Shown: positions 25,886 through 35,646, counted from the first letter of the stretch. The stretch: 64,000 nt of DNA from VKMB-3413 sp041027365 (GCF_041027365.1 NZ_JBFTEH010000005.1:1-64000), one strand, 5' to 3'. Made by a program: numbers and translations. Notes: generated by a model not told the origin, from the letters alone.

Positions 25886-26575
25886 ATGGTCATGAGTCAA
25901 ACCGAAGCGTCCCTACGTCGAGCCCCCCGTGTGTCTCCTGCCGGTTCCTCCAGCTTCCGACGGTCGCTTCGCCGGCGCGGCGGAATCCGTCAGAAGCGGA
26001 TTTCGGCCATCCTGCGCGGCTTTTCGCACCAGAACCGGGCCGAGCCGACGATCGGGGAGCTGTCGCTCGCCTTCGACACGCGCGCCTTCGGCGCCTTCTT
26101 CATCCTGTTCGGCGGCCTGAACCTCGTCCCCCTGCCGCCGGGCGCCTCGCTGTTCTTCGGCATCCCGCTGATCCTCTTCACCTTCCAGCTCGCCATCGGG
26201 CGGCATCGCCTGTGGCTGCCGCAGCGGGTGCGCCAGATGCGGCTTTCGCCGGACAAGATCGCGCTCCTGATGGCGAAGATCGGACCGTGGCTGCGGCGGA
26301 TCGAGCGGCTGGCGCGCCACCGCTACTGGCCGATGCCCGAGCGTCTGCTCCTGTCGGCCGTCGGCTGGTACTGCTTCGTCATGGCGGTGCTGGTGACGAT
26401 CCCCTTCCCCTTCACCAACATGATGCCCGGCGTGTCGATTGCGATCGCAGGCGTGGCAATCAGCACGCGGGACGGGCTCTGGCTGCTCGCCGCCCTGCTG
26501 GTCGGCATCGCGGCAGTCGCCGTGCTGACGGGCGTCTACGGCGCAGCCCTCTTCGCGATCCTGCACTTCGTCTGA
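25886..26575 (+). CDS. ExoD-family exopolysaccharide synthesis membrane protein
   Basis: The 229-residue protein has an Arg-rich N-terminal tail, the block LSLAFDTRAFGAFFILFGGLNLVPLPPG and later helices including FPFTNMMPGVSIAIAGVAI, the ExoD pattern. ExoD mutants in Sinorhizobium meliloti make altered exopolysaccharide and are alkali-sensitive; the biochemical role is unknown. I place the start at ATG 25886, with ATG 25892 nearly as good. The open frame upstream overlaps the patatin gene and is not family-like. No other exo genes are adjacent. Confidence 0.84.
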   Translation: MVMSQTEASLRRAPRVSPAGSSSFRRSLRRRGGIRQKRISAILRGFSHQNRAEPTIGELSLAFDTRAFGAFFILFGGLNLVPLPPGASLFFGIPLILFTFQLAIGRHRLWLPQRVRQMRLSPDKIALLMAKIGPWLRRIERLARHRYWPMPERLLLSAVGWYCFVMAVLVTIPFPFTNMMPGVSIAIAGVAISTRDGLWLLAALLVGIAAVAVLTGVYGAALFAILHFV

Positions 26576-26722
26576 GGTTCGGCGGGAAGCGAGGCACCGC
26601 CGGAGATTGCCGGTCGCGTCGTCGGCCAGCGATCTTGCTGCGCTGCAAAAATAAACCTCGCGCCGCTGCGACGATTGCGGGATCATCCGCGTTGACAGGC
26701 GTCATCAACAGGTCCCGCGGTC

Positions 26723-27094
26723 ATGTTCCTTCGCCCATCTCATCCGGCCTTGTCCCACGACACCCCCAAAGCCGCCGCGGAAGTCGTCACCCTCCTGACG
26801 ATGTCCCCGTTCATCATCGGCACCCGGATGATGCAGTTCTGGATGAGAGCAGCCAGCACTCCGACCGCCGGCGGAGACCCCGAGGCCTCGCGGATGGTGA
26901 GCGAGAAGATCGAGGCCGCCGGCGAGAGCCTGGCCGCGATGAATGCGGCGGTTGCGAAAGCCGCGGGCGAAACGGTCATGGCGGCGATGACCGGCCGTCC
27001 CCGCGCCGTCAACGACGCCGACGCCATCCTGACCGCCGGCCTCAAGCCCTTCTCCAAGCGCGTGAAGGCCAATCACCGGCGCCTGTCGCGATAG
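26723..27094 (+). CDS. Hypothetical small helical protein
   Basis: The 123-residue product contains a moderately hydrophobic stretch (VVTLLTMSPFIIGTRMMQFW) and an Ala-rich amphipathic helix (ESLAAMNAAVAKAAGETVMAA) reminiscent of phasin-like helices, then a basic tail. I do not recognise the family. The start is uncertain because no clear ribosome binding site precedes ATG 26723. Codon use is like that of neighbouring genes, which supports it being real. It lies between exoD and the TadG-like gene on the same strand. Confidence 0.55.
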   Translation: MFLRPSHPALSHDTPKAAAEVVTLLTMSPFIIGTRMMQFWMRAASTPTAGGDPEASRMVSEKIEAAGESLAAMNAAVAKAAGETVMAAMTGRPRAVNDADAILTAGLKPFSKRVKANHRRLSR

Positions 27095-27304
27095 AAGGCC
27101 GCCCCGCAGTGGAAGAGGCGAGCGGCTGGATGGCGTTTCCTTCTTCTGAAGGCTCTTCCGCGGCCGGCCAAGCCGCTCGTCACTTCTTAACCTTCCGCCG
27201 CGACGTTCGACGCTCCGGACAATCCGAACGGTCTTCGAGAGCCGATATTAAGCTTTCCCTGAAATCCTCCGCCGTCAGTTCGAACCTCGGCAGGAGTAGG
27301 CGCA

Positions 27305-28771
27305 ATGGCCTCGGCACGCAGGCTTTCCTCGGCGCTCGGACAGGGGCTGGCCGCCGCTCTCGGACGCTTTGGCCGGGACCGGCGGGGCAATTTCGGGATG
27401 ATCGCGGCACTGTCGGCGATACCGTTGATTCTCGCGATGGGCGGCGGTGTCGACTATTCCAACGCGCTTCGCATCCGCACGGACGTCCAGTCGGCGGCAG
27501 ATGCCGCGGCCCTTGCCGCGGCGAAATACACCGGCACTGACGCCGCCGAGCGCCAGCGCCAGGCCGACATGCTGTTCAAGGCCAACATCAAGAGCGACAT
27601 CGACGTCACCTCCACCAAGCTGACCGTCGACGGAAAGACCTTCACCTACGACGCCGCCTTCACCGTTCCGACGCCGTTTCTCACCCTGATGCATATCGAC
27701 TCGCTGAAGATGACCGTCGAGGCCGTCTCGCAGCATTCCGACCTGCCGCTCGACATCGCGCTGGTGCTCGATACCACCGGCTCGATGGGCGAAAACGGGA
27801 AGATGACGCAGCTGAAGGCGGCGGTGAAGCTGTTCGTGGCGAACTTCGAGGGCAGCACGGGCGATGCCAAGGTCCAGGTGGCGATGGTCCCGTTCGATAC
27901 GCAGATCAAGCTGAACAACGAGACGACGGCCTATTACGGCGTTCCGAACACGGCCACCTGCTCGCTCCTGAAGTACACGACCGACCAGAAATACTGCAAC
28001 ACGTCGCTGGCGGGATTCACGGCGGGATCCTCCGCCACCTATACGAGCGGATCGACGATCTACGTCTATCAGACGACAAAGACGACATCGACATTGACGA
28101 CGGTGCGGACGACCCAGTCCTGCTTCTGGGGCTTTTGCTGGAACACCGGCTCCGAAACCGTATTCTCGGCTGGTCAGACAAAGGTGACGGGCCCGCTCTC
28201 CGGCTGCGTCACCGACCGAACCCAACCGTACGACACGCTGCCGGACGCGCCGAACATCTCCAACACGGCCACCCTCTACATACCGGCCGACACCTGCCAG
28301 GCGACCCTGGCGCCCGTGGTTGGCCTTACGAGCAACCTCGACAGCATCGCGACCGCCGTCGACACGCTGGATCCGACCGGCAGCACCAACATCACCATCG
28401 GCGTGCAGTGGGGCATGGAGGCGCTGACGGGAACCGCACCGCTGACGGGCGCAAATACCGATCCCAAGACCCGCCGCATCATGATCGTGCTGACCGATGG
28501 CGACAACACCCAGAACCGCTGGACCTCGAACAGCACGCAGATCGACGCCCGCACCACGGCTGCCTGCACCAATGCCAAGGCGATGAAGAACCCGGACAAC
28601 AACACCACTCTCGAGCTCTACACGATCCGGGTGATCGACGGGAACGAGGCGCTGCTGAAGAGCTGCGCCACCGATGCCGGCCACTACTATTCCGTCAAGC
28701 AGGCGAGCGACCTGACGGCCGTGTTCCAGGACATCGCCGAGCGTGTGAAGCGCATCCGCATCGTCAGCTGA
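27305..28771 (+). CDS. TadG-like pilus assembly protein with vWA domain
   Basis: The 488-residue product starts with a basic leader and RRGNFGMIAALSAIPLILAMGGGVDYSNA, the TadE/TadG pilin-like signal and helix (about 26-50), then VQSAADAAALAAA. A von Willebrand A domain follows with DTTGSMG at 156-162; its MIDAS motif has Thr in place of the first Ser of DxSxS. A Thr/Ser-rich insert with several Cys lies around 215-290. TadG-type proteins anchor or support Flp pili. No other tad/cpa genes are nearby, so it is an orphan copy. AGGAG lies upstream of the ATG, and a strong terminator follows. Confidence 0.88.
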   Translation: MASARRLSSALGQGLAAALGRFGRDRRGNFGMIAALSAIPLILAMGGGVDYSNALRIRTDVQSAADAAALAAAKYTGTDAAERQRQADMLFKANIKSDIDVTSTKLTVDGKTFTYDAAFTVPTPFLTLMHIDSLKMTVEAVSQHSDLPLDIALVLDTTGSMGENGKMTQLKAAVKLFVANFEGSTGDAKVQVAMVPFDTQIKLNNETTAYYGVPNTATCSLLKYTTDQKYCNTSLAGFTAGSSATYTSGSTIYVYQTTKTTSTLTTVRTTQSCFWGFCWNTGSETVFSAGQTKVTGPLSGCVTDRTQPYDTLPDAPNISNTATLYIPADTCQATLAPVVGLTSNLDSIATAVDTLDPTGSTNITIGVQWGMEALTGTAPLTGANTDPKTRRIMIVLTDGDNTQNRWTSNSTQIDARTTAACTNAKAMKNPDNNTTLELYTIRVIDGNEALLKSCATDAGHYYSVKQASDLTAVFQDIAERVKRIRIVS

Positions 28772-28829
28772 CGGGAGGGGCCGACGGCCCCGCCCGAAGG
28801 GAGAAGCAACGCCCTGACGCCCGAGGAAG

Positions 28830-28856
28830 AGGCCCGGCCGACCGCCGGGCCTTTTT
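28830..28856 (+). terminator. Rho-independent terminator of the TadG-like gene
   Basis: A perfect 8-bp stem, AGGCCCGG (28830-28837) and CCGGGCCT (28845-28852), closes a 7-base loop and runs into TTTTT at 28852-28856. It lies about 60 bases after the TadG-like stop codon. Confidence 0.85.
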
Positions 28857-28948
28857 GCGTCCGCCCCGCCACAACCTCTTGCGGACGCTCCGATTTGTCG
28901 CCACGATTCTCCGGCAGACATTCCGGCGGCAGTGGATCGGGGCAAGGC

Positions 28949-30001
28949 ATGGGTGGTGACAGCGGGACCGGCACGGCGGCGCGGCGTCGCTCCGATCCGA
29001 TGGAGCCGCTGCCGCAGGGGCCGAAGCGCAGCATCGTCTTCCTGCTGGTCCCGAACTTCTCGATGATCGCCTTCGCCACGGCGATCGAGCCGCTCAGGAT
29101 CGCCAACCGGACGGTGGGCCGGGAGGTCTATCGCTGGCGCCTGGCGTCGCCCGACGGCGAGAGCGTGACCGCCTCGAACGGCGTCACCGTCTCCGTATCC
29201 ACCTCCGTCGAGGAGGAGCGGCGGGCGCTCCTGTCGGAGAAGCGGCCGTCGATGGTGTTCGCCTGCTCCGGCATCTTCGTCGAGGACTTCCACGACAAGA
29301 GTGCCTTCTCCTATCTGCGCGAGGCGCATCAGCGCGGCATCTCGGTCGGCGGCCTGTGCACCGGCGCCTTCATCCTCGCCAGCGCCGGCATCCTCTCGGG
29401 CCGCCGCTGCGCCATCCACTGGGAGAATCTCGCGAGCTTCTCCGAGGCCTTCCCGCAGGCGGACGTCTATGCCGACCTGTTCGAGATCGACCACAACATC
29501 TACACCTGCGCCGGCGGCACCGCTTCGCTCGACATGATGCTGGCGCTGATCCGCGAGGACCAGGGCGACGACGTCGTCAACCGCGTCTGCGAGCAGGCGC
29601 TGACCGACCGCGTCCGGGGCGCCCACGACCGGCAGCGGCTGCCGCTGCGGGCCCGCCTCGGGGTCCAGCACGTGAAGGTCCTGCGGGCGATCGAGGTGAT
29701 GGAGGCGAACCTGTCCGATCCGCTCTCGCTCTCCGAGCTGGCGGATCACGTCGGACTGTCGCGCCGCCAGGTCGAGCGCCTGTTCGAGAAGGAGATGGGC
29801 CGCTCGCCGGCGCGCTACTATCTGGAAATCCGGCTCGACCGTGCACGGCACCTGCTGTTGCAGTCGCAGCTTCCGATCGTCGACATCGCCATCGCCTGCG
29901 GCTTCGTCTCGGCGTCGCATTTCTCCAAGTGCTATCGCGAACTCTATTCCCGCTCGCCGCATCAGGAGCGCGCCTTCCGCGCCGCAGCCACCGCGGCGTG
30001 A
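28949..30001 (+). CDS. GlxA-family transcriptional regulator (DJ-1/PfpI-like domain plus AraC HTH)
   Basis: The 350-residue product has an N-terminal DJ-1/PfpI-like amidotransferase fold (KRSIVFLLVPNFSMIAFATAIEPLRIANR) with GGLCTGAFILASAG at the nucleophile elbow position. A C-terminal AraC/XylS double helix-turn-helix follows (LSELADHVGLSRRQVERLFEKEMG and IVDIAIACGFVSASHFSKCYRELY). Such regulators often control carnitine, glycine betaine or arginine catabolism. The ATG at 28949 is chosen; a TTG at 28895 would add 18 residues with no similarity. No catabolic target gene is adjacent. Confidence 0.88.
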   Translation: MGGDSGTGTAARRRSDPMEPLPQGPKRSIVFLLVPNFSMIAFATAIEPLRIANRTVGREVYRWRLASPDGESVTASNGVTVSVSTSVEEERRALLSEKRPSMVFACSGIFVEDFHDKSAFSYLREAHQRGISVGGLCTGAFILASAGILSGRRCAIHWENLASFSEAFPQADVYADLFEIDHNIYTCAGGTASLDMMLALIREDQGDDVVNRVCEQALTDRVRGAHDRQRLPLRARLGVQHVKVLRAIEVMEANLSDPLSLSELADHVGLSRRQVERLFEKEMGRSPARYYLEIRLDRARHLLLQSQLPIVDIAIACGFVSASHFSKCYRELYSRSPHQERAFRAAATAA

Positions 30002-30064
30002 GCCGCGGCAGGACGGGCCTCAGCGCCCGAGACCGCCGGCCGCAGCTCCCGCAGCCTGCACGGA

Positions 30065-30961
30065 TCAGCGGTATTGCTGCATCCAGCGGTCCTGGCGGCC
30101 CTGCCACATATGCTCGCCGACGAGGCAGTCGGTCGGGGGCGCACCCTGCGTCCGCATGATCGCGGGCGCATAGGCCGGACCGCCGCTCGGCCAGCCGTCG
30201 GCGAGTTCCATGACGATCTTGCGCCGCACCGCGTCGGGGAACTGCGACCAGTCGTTGACCGGGATCATGAAGGATCCCGGGCCGCCGATGACGCAGGCGG
30301 CGTAGTAGCGGTCGAGATCGGGGATCGAGCCCCAGGAGGAATAGCCGCCGGAGGTCATCAGCGGCAGGCCGTTGATAATCACCCCACGCGCCACGGCCGC
30401 GTCGCGCGCATCGGTCACCGGCCGCCCCTCGTTGTTCGGCCCGTCGCCGGAGATGTCGATTACCCGGCGCTGGCCGTCGAAGCCGTTGCCGTCGAACATC
30501 GGCGCGATGGCGTCGATGGCGCCGGAGATCGACGTGCGGCGCTCGCGGTCCGGCAGTTCCGTCGCCAGCCGATAGGCGAAGCCGTCGGCCGCCTGCTTGG
30601 AATCGATCAGCGTGAACGGCACGACGACGATCTGCGAGTTCGTCCCCGCCCATTCGACATAGGCGACCGCCACCTTGCCGTAGACGCCGTCGAGGATCGC
30701 CTGCTGGACCTCCCGGCTGCGGAACGCCGCGGCATAGCCGTCGCGCTGGATCGCCTGTTCGGCGGGATCCATGGACCAGGAGATATCGACCGCGAGGACC
30801 AGTTCGACATCGACCCGCTGGCCGTCCGGCGGCGATGCCGGCCGTGCCGCGCCGAGGTCGCCGAGCCCCCGCGTCTGCGCCTTCGCCGGCAGGCAGCCGA
30901 CTGCTGCCAGGGCCGCGGAGCAAAGAAGGGCGACAGCAAAGGGACGCTTCATCTTCCGCAT
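30065..30961 (-). CDS. Exported DUF1194 vWA-fold protein
   Basis: The 298-residue product has a signal peptide ending near residue 28 (LPAKAQ). A von Willebrand A-type domain follows with VDISWSMD, a complete DxSxS metal site (D59, S61, S63), and RVIDISGDGPNNEGRP. This is the DUF1194 pattern, common in Rhizobiales and of unknown function. A second possible start, MKRPFAV, lies at 30952. It is divergent from the GT-C-like gene, with a 252-base spacer. Confidence 0.87.
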   Translation of the reverse strand: MRKMKRPFAVALLCSAALAAVGCLPAKAQTRGLGDLGAARPASPPDGQRVDVELVLAVDISWSMDPAEQAIQRDGYAAAFRSREVQQAILDGVYGKVAVAYVEWAGTNSQIVVVPFTLIDSKQAADGFAYRLATELPDRERRTSISGAIDAIAPMFDGNGFDGQRRVIDISGDGPNNEGRPVTDARDAAVARGVIINGLPLMTSGGYSSWGSIPDLDRYYAACVIGGPGSFMIPVNDWSQFPDAVRRKIVMELADGWPSGGPAYAPAIMRTQGAPPTDCLVGEHMWQGRQDRWMQQYR

Positions 30962-31213
30962 CGCGAAAAGCTACGCCGATCGCAAGCGTGCGCAATTCAC
31001 AAGCCTGTAATTCTGGCGCAGGGAATTCTTCGCGCCGCGCCGGATGCCGCTTGGCGCAACGCGCATCCGTCGGATGACCTGCGGCTTCAACCAGCATGCG
31101 GGAATGGCCGTCTTGACCGACGGAAGAGCCCATTTACTGCGCGAAGATCAGCCTTTCTTAACGCCGGACGTGCACCATGCCGCTCGCCTTCCGAAGAGCG
31201 ACAGGAGTTCATC

Positions 31214-32962
31214 GTGACGCTGAGTTCGACTGCCAGCGATGCGCCGAAGATCAAGGCCGGATCGCTTCTGTTCTCGCCGCTGCTGCTCCTCGGGGCCGCC
31301 TGCGTCGTCCTCGCCGCGCTCCTGACCCGTCCCTTCACGCTGCCGATCGGCGCGAACTACTGGGACCTCTACATCTACTTCGACGCCGCGAACCGGATCT
31401 TCCACGGCCAGGTGCCGGGCGTCGACTTCTTCACCCCGGTCGGGCCGCTGGGATACTGGCTGTTCGCGCTGTTCGTGAAGGTCTTCCCGCAGGGACAGCC
31501 GCTGCTCGTCGTGCAGTGGTCGCTGATGCTGGTCACCGTGCCGCTGTTCGCCCTCGTCCTCGCCGATGTCGACCGGCGCTCGCGCACCGTCGCGCTGGCG
31601 CTCCTCGTCCCGTTCCTGGTCTTCCAGATCCTGCCGTTCAACATCACCGAATACTATTCCTATCCAGGCGTCGACGGCTTCGGCATCTACAACCGCCAGA
31701 TCTGCGAGGTCCTGTACGTCCTCTCCGCGGCGCTCATCTTCGCGACCGGCCGCCGGACGCTGCTGGCGGTGATCGTCGGCACGATGCTGGCGCTGTTCCT
31801 GATCAAGATCACCGGTTTCGTCGCCGGGCTGATGCTGTGCGTTTTCGCCTTCGCCGTCGGCCGCGTGACCTTCCGTGCCGCGCTCGTCGCGGCCGGGGCC
31901 TTCTTCCTGACGCTCCTCGCCCTCCAGCTGTCGCTCGGCATCGTCACGGCCTATTTCGGCGACATCCTGGCCCTGCTCGGCAGCAACGAGGACAGCCTGC
32001 TGCCGCGCTTCCTGCAGGCGGCGTCGCTGCACTTCAAGGTCCTCGCGCCCCTCCTGATCCTCACGCTCGTGCTGCTGGTCGTCGCCCGGCAGGACATCGC
32101 GAAGACCGGCGCCGCATTCCTGCGCCGGCCCACCATGGCCACCCTCGCCGCCTCCCTCGATCGCGACGCGGTCTGGCTCGGCCTCGCCACCTTCGCCGCC
32201 CTTTTCGTCGAGACCCAGAACACCGGTGGCCAGGGCTTCATCTTCGTCTGGCCGATCCTCCTCAGCATCCTGGTCGGCTGCGGGGCGCTCCCGGTCGGCC
32301 GCCTCGCGCTGGTCTGGACGCTGGTCGCGGCCTCCTCGCTGCCGACCTTCGTCGACATCCTGCACCGCTCCGCCCGCGCCTTCGTCGGGCAGATGAAATA
32401 TGTCGATCTCGCCGACAAGAACCTCGGCACGCTCGGCGCCATCTCGCAGCGAACCGAGATCATGCGGCACGCCAAGGTGATGATGGACGCCTACGCGGCC
32501 TATCCCGCAACGTTCCAGTATATCTCCGACCAGGGCGAGCTGCCGAACTTCACGCTGTACACCGAGCCCGACTTCCAGGTGACCTGGCTGATGGCGGCGG
32601 ATCAGGCGGTGGACGCGATCCGCGCCTACGAGGCGAAGAACGACGTGCATTTCGACACGATCATGAGCCTCAACTTCGTCAACCCCTTCCCCTGGCTGAT
32701 GAACCGCGACGGGCCGCACGCGATCGCCATCGGCGCCGATCCGTTCCGCGCCGTGCCGGATCCGGACGCCGCCGTGATCAAGGCGGTGACGAACACCGAC
32801 CTGATCCTCTATCCGCTCTGCCCGATCACCGATGCGAACGAGACGCTGAAGAAGCTCTACGAGCCGGGCCTCGCCGGCCATGTCCGAGTGCACCTGTCGC
32901 CCTGCTGGGACGGCTTCGTGCGCGACGCGCTGGCGCCGAAGGCGGCTCCCGCGAAGGGATAG
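31214..32962 (+). CDS. Multi-pass membrane protein, GT-C glycosyltransferase-like
   Basis: I chose the GTG at 31214 because CAGGAG lies 7 bases upstream; the long upstream frame overlaps the DUF1194 gene antisense. The 582-residue product has about 10 or more membrane helices. Near the N-terminus it has NYWDLYIYFDAANRIFHGQVPGVDFF, the loop-1 pattern (acidic residue plus GxxP..DFF) of GT-C enzymes that use lipid-phosphate sugars. The C-terminal 180 residues are soluble and contain several Trp and Cys. The sugar and acceptor are unknown. It may form a pair with the exported protein downstream, 94 bases away. Confidence 0.72.
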   Translation: MTLSSTASDAPKIKAGSLLFSPLLLLGAACVVLAALLTRPFTLPIGANYWDLYIYFDAANRIFHGQVPGVDFFTPVGPLGYWLFALFVKVFPQGQPLLVVQWSLMLVTVPLFALVLADVDRRSRTVALALLVPFLVFQILPFNITEYYSYPGVDGFGIYNRQICEVLYVLSAALIFATGRRTLLAVIVGTMLALFLIKITGFVAGLMLCVFAFAVGRVTFRAALVAAGAFFLTLLALQLSLGIVTAYFGDILALLGSNEDSLLPRFLQAASLHFKVLAPLLILTLVLLVVARQDIAKTGAAFLRRPTMATLAASLDRDAVWLGLATFAALFVETQNTGGQGFIFVWPILLSILVGCGALPVGRLALVWTLVAASSLPTFVDILHRSARAFVGQMKYVDLADKNLGTLGAISQRTEIMRHAKVMMDAYAAYPATFQYISDQGELPNFTLYTEPDFQVTWLMAADQAVDAIRAYEAKNDVHFDTIMSLNFVNPFPWLMNRDGPHAIAIGADPFRAVPDPDAAVIKAVTNTDLILYPLCPITDANETLKKLYEPGLAGHVRVHLSPCWDGFVRDALAPKAAPAKG

Positions 32963-33056
32963 AGGGGCGGTCACCTTGCAGAGCGGTGATCCCTGATCCA
33001 CCTTTTCGGCTTCAGGCGACCTTGTCGCAGCCACCCGACCGCGGGGAGATCAAGAC

Positions 33057-34631
33057 GTGCAGACACGCCATTTCCTCGCGCTGGCCGCCTGCCTCGCGAT
33101 GCCCGCCGGGGCTCTCGCGCAGACCCGGCCGCTCGCGCCGCCCTCGCCCGGACAGGCTGCGCAGGAGCAGGCGGGCAGCGCCGAGGCTGCGGCCGGGACC
33201 GAGGCCGGCGCGCGCTCGCTCCAGTCGGCCCTCGCCGCCTATCTCAGCCCGCAGGCCTTCGATCTCGGCTTCCTGACGGTTGCGCCCGATCCTGCGGGCT
33301 ATCGGATCACCTTCAAGCTCGACACGGATTTCGGCACGGCAGGCTCGAGCGGTAGCGGCACCCGGGGCCATATGCGCATCGCGCCCTACTCCGTCCTCGT
33401 CAGCCGCCAGCCGGACGGCAACTGGTTCGTCCGCAGCATGGACGGCTTCTCGTCGTCGCTTTCGCTGGACGGGCCGACCGGTCGCACGGCGATTTCCTCC
33501 ACGGTCGGCTCGGCGAGCTTCTCCGGCATTTTCTCGCCGGCGATCGGCGGCTTTCTCTCCTCGTCCGCCACCGCGGACAAGATGGTGGTGACGCAGAGGA
33601 CGCCGCAGAGCGAGACCTTCGCCGAGTTCGGACCCCAGAGCATGGAGGCGAAGGCTGTTCCGGCGGAAGACGGCTCGGTCGACGTCACCTTCTCGCAAAC
33701 CGGCAGCGACCTGAAGCAGACCATCCTGTCCGCCGATCCGGCGCATCCGGAACGGCGGGTCCCGATCCGGCTCGCAGCCAAGGATCTCAGCCTCGACGGC
33801 AAGGCCGCCGGGCTCCGGAGCCGGCCGATGCTGGACCTGTGGGCCTTCCTGCTCGCCCATCAGGACAGGGAAAAGATCGTGGCGTCCCAGGACGAGCTGC
33901 GGGCGCGTCTACGCGATCTCCTGCCGGCCTGGAAGAGCCTCGACCTCGGCGAGACCTTCGGCGGCGTCTCCGTCTCGACGCCCTTCGGCGGAATGACGGC
34001 GGACCGTTTTAGGGTCGCCGTAAAAGCCGACGGCATCACCACCGCCGGCGCCTTTCGCTATATCTACGGGCTCGAAGGCATGTCCTTCGCCTCCCCGTCC
34101 ATTCCGGCCTGGGCCGATCCCCTGATCCCGCACGACCTGACGCTGGGTCTGGGGGCGCGGAACCTCGATCTCGACGCCGCGGCGCGCATCGCCATCGACG
34201 ACTTCGACCTCGCCCGCGAGAAGCCCCTCTCCGACGCAGCCGAGAAGCGGATCGCCGCGGTCTTCCACGACCACGTGCCGCGCTTCACCATCGAGCCCTC
34301 GCGGCTGAAGGCGGCGGACTACGAGGTCAAGTTCTCTGGAGAGCTGTCGCTCCAGGGGAGCCGGCCGGCGACGAAGCTCGACATCACCGCGACGGGCGTC
34401 GACAACGTCATCGCGCTCTTGCAGAAGGCCGGCTCGAGCGACCCCCGCGCCTTTCAGGCGGTGGGATTCCTGTCGCTTGCCAAGGGCTTCGCCGGCCCCA
34501 GCGCCGACGGCAGCACGCACTGGCTGATCGAGACCGGCGCCGACGGCTCGGTGAAGATCAACGGGATGCAGATCAAGGGCCCGAGCGAGCCGGACGGCGG
34601 CAAAGCCTCGGAAAGTGGAACGCCGCTCTGA
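33057..34631 (+). CDS. Exported protein of unknown function, 524 residues
   Basis: A signal peptide (1-22, ending GALAQ) and a Gln/Ala/Glu-rich linker are followed by a long beta-rich mature region with repeating strand patterns (LSLDGPTGRTAISSTVGSAS; FRVAVKADGITTAGAF). The build is reminiscent of DUF945/DUF2125-type periplasmic proteins, but I cannot assign the family. The GTG start at 33057 is supported by GGGGAG 8 bases upstream. It follows the GT-C-like gene on the same strand and is convergent with the hydrolase. Confidence 0.7.
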   Translation: MQTRHFLALAACLAMPAGALAQTRPLAPPSPGQAAQEQAGSAEAAAGTEAGARSLQSALAAYLSPQAFDLGFLTVAPDPAGYRITFKLDTDFGTAGSSGSGTRGHMRIAPYSVLVSRQPDGNWFVRSMDGFSSSLSLDGPTGRTAISSTVGSASFSGIFSPAIGGFLSSSATADKMVVTQRTPQSETFAEFGPQSMEAKAVPAEDGSVDVTFSQTGSDLKQTILSADPAHPERRVPIRLAAKDLSLDGKAAGLRSRPMLDLWAFLLAHQDREKIVASQDELRARLRDLLPAWKSLDLGETFGGVSVSTPFGGMTADRFRVAVKADGITTAGAFRYIYGLEGMSFASPSIPAWADPLIPHDLTLGLGARNLDLDAAARIAIDDFDLAREKPLSDAAEKRIAAVFHDHVPRFTIEPSRLKAADYEVKFSGELSLQGSRPATKLDITATGVDNVIALLQKAGSSDPRAFQAVGFLSLAKGFAGPSADGSTHWLIETGADGSVKINGMQIKGPSEPDGGKASESGTPL

Positions 34632-34671
34632 GGCCCGGCCGCTCCGTGCCGCATCGAAGCGTCGCGGCGCC

Positions 34672-35556
34672 TCAGCCGTTCAGGTGCCGCTCCAGGAAGG
34701 CGATCGTCCGCTGCCAGGCGAGCCCGGCCGCCGCCTTGTCGTAGCGGGCCGCCGAAGTGTCGTTGTTGAAGGCGTGGTTCGCGCCGTCATAGACGTAGAT
34801 CCGATGCTCCACATGGGCCTGCTCCAGCGCCTTGCGGAAGGCGGGAATGCCGGCATTGGTGCGCTCGTCGAGGCCGGCATAGTGCAGGAGCATCGCGGCC
34901 TTGATCTTTGCCACCCCGGCCGGGTCAGGCGTGCGGCCGTAATAGGCGACGGCGGCCTTCAGCTCCGGGTCGGCGACCGCCAGCTGGTTGACCAGGCCGC
35001 CGCCCCAGCAGAAGCCGACCGCGCCGACACGGCGATTGGAGTGATGCTCCGCCGCCAGCCACTTCCGCGCCGCGACGGCCTCGGCGACGGTCTGCTTCGG
35101 GTCGAGGCTCGAAATCAACTGGCGCGCTCTGTCCTCGTCGGGCGGCGTTCCCCCTTTCGACGACAGGAAATCCGGCGCGACGGCAAGGAACCCCTCTAGC
35201 GCCAGCCGCCGCGCGACGTCCTCGATGTGGCCGTTGAGGCCGCGATTTTCGTGAATGACGAGGACGCTCGGGAAGCGGCCGTTCCGCGCCGGCTTGACCA
35301 CATAGGATTTCAGCTCCGTGCCGGCCGCCGGGAACGTCGCCCAGACCGACGAGATCCGCTTGTCCTGCGGGTCGGTCAGCGCCGCATGCGCCGGGGAGGC
35401 CTCGATCAGCGGCAGGATGGCCATCGCGGCGGCGGCAGAACCGGCGAGACCCGTCAGCTTCACCATGAAGCCGCGGCGATCGAGCGTCAGATGGGTGTAT
35501 TCGTCATAGGCGTCGATCATCGCCTGGGTGATCTGGGGCTCGTCGGAGCGGTCCAT
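34672..35556 (-). CDS. Dienelactone hydrolase family protein with Tat-like signal
   Basis: The 294-residue product has a twin-arginine-like leader, LDRRGFMVKLTGLAG (R27, R28), within a 58-residue N-terminal extension ending AHA. The alpha/beta-hydrolase domain has HENRGLN, nucleophile C183 in GFCWGGGLV, the Asp of GLDERTNAG and the His of ANHAFNND, the Cys-Asp-His triad of dienelactone hydrolases. The substrate is unknown; the Tat leader suggests export after folding. It is a single gene, convergent with the exported unknown. Confidence 0.88.
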   Translation of the reverse strand: MDRSDEPQITQAMIDAYDEYTHLTLDRRGFMVKLTGLAGSAAAAMAILPLIEASPAHAALTDPQDKRISSVWATFPAAGTELKSYVVKPARNGRFPSVLVIHENRGLNGHIEDVARRLALEGFLAVAPDFLSSKGGTPPDEDRARQLISSLDPKQTVAEAVAARKWLAAEHHSNRRVGAVGFCWGGGLVNQLAVADPELKAAVAYYGRTPDPAGVAKIKAAMLLHYAGLDERTNAGIPAFRKALEQAHVEHRIYVYDGANHAFNNDTSAARYDKAAAGLAWQRTIAFLERHLNG

Positions 35557-35646
35557 CGGGCGGCATCCTCGCTTGGCGTCGGGCGAGGCTAGCCTGCGGC
35601 CGCCCGCAAGCCAAGCGTGCAGCGGCGCAGCGTCCGCCGAGATCCG

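Noticed and set aside
27275..29962. Minus-strand open frame of nearly 900 codons opposite the TadG-like and GlxA genes
   Set aside because: The opposite strand carries clear vWA and AraC domains and a terminator between them; this frame has no domain.
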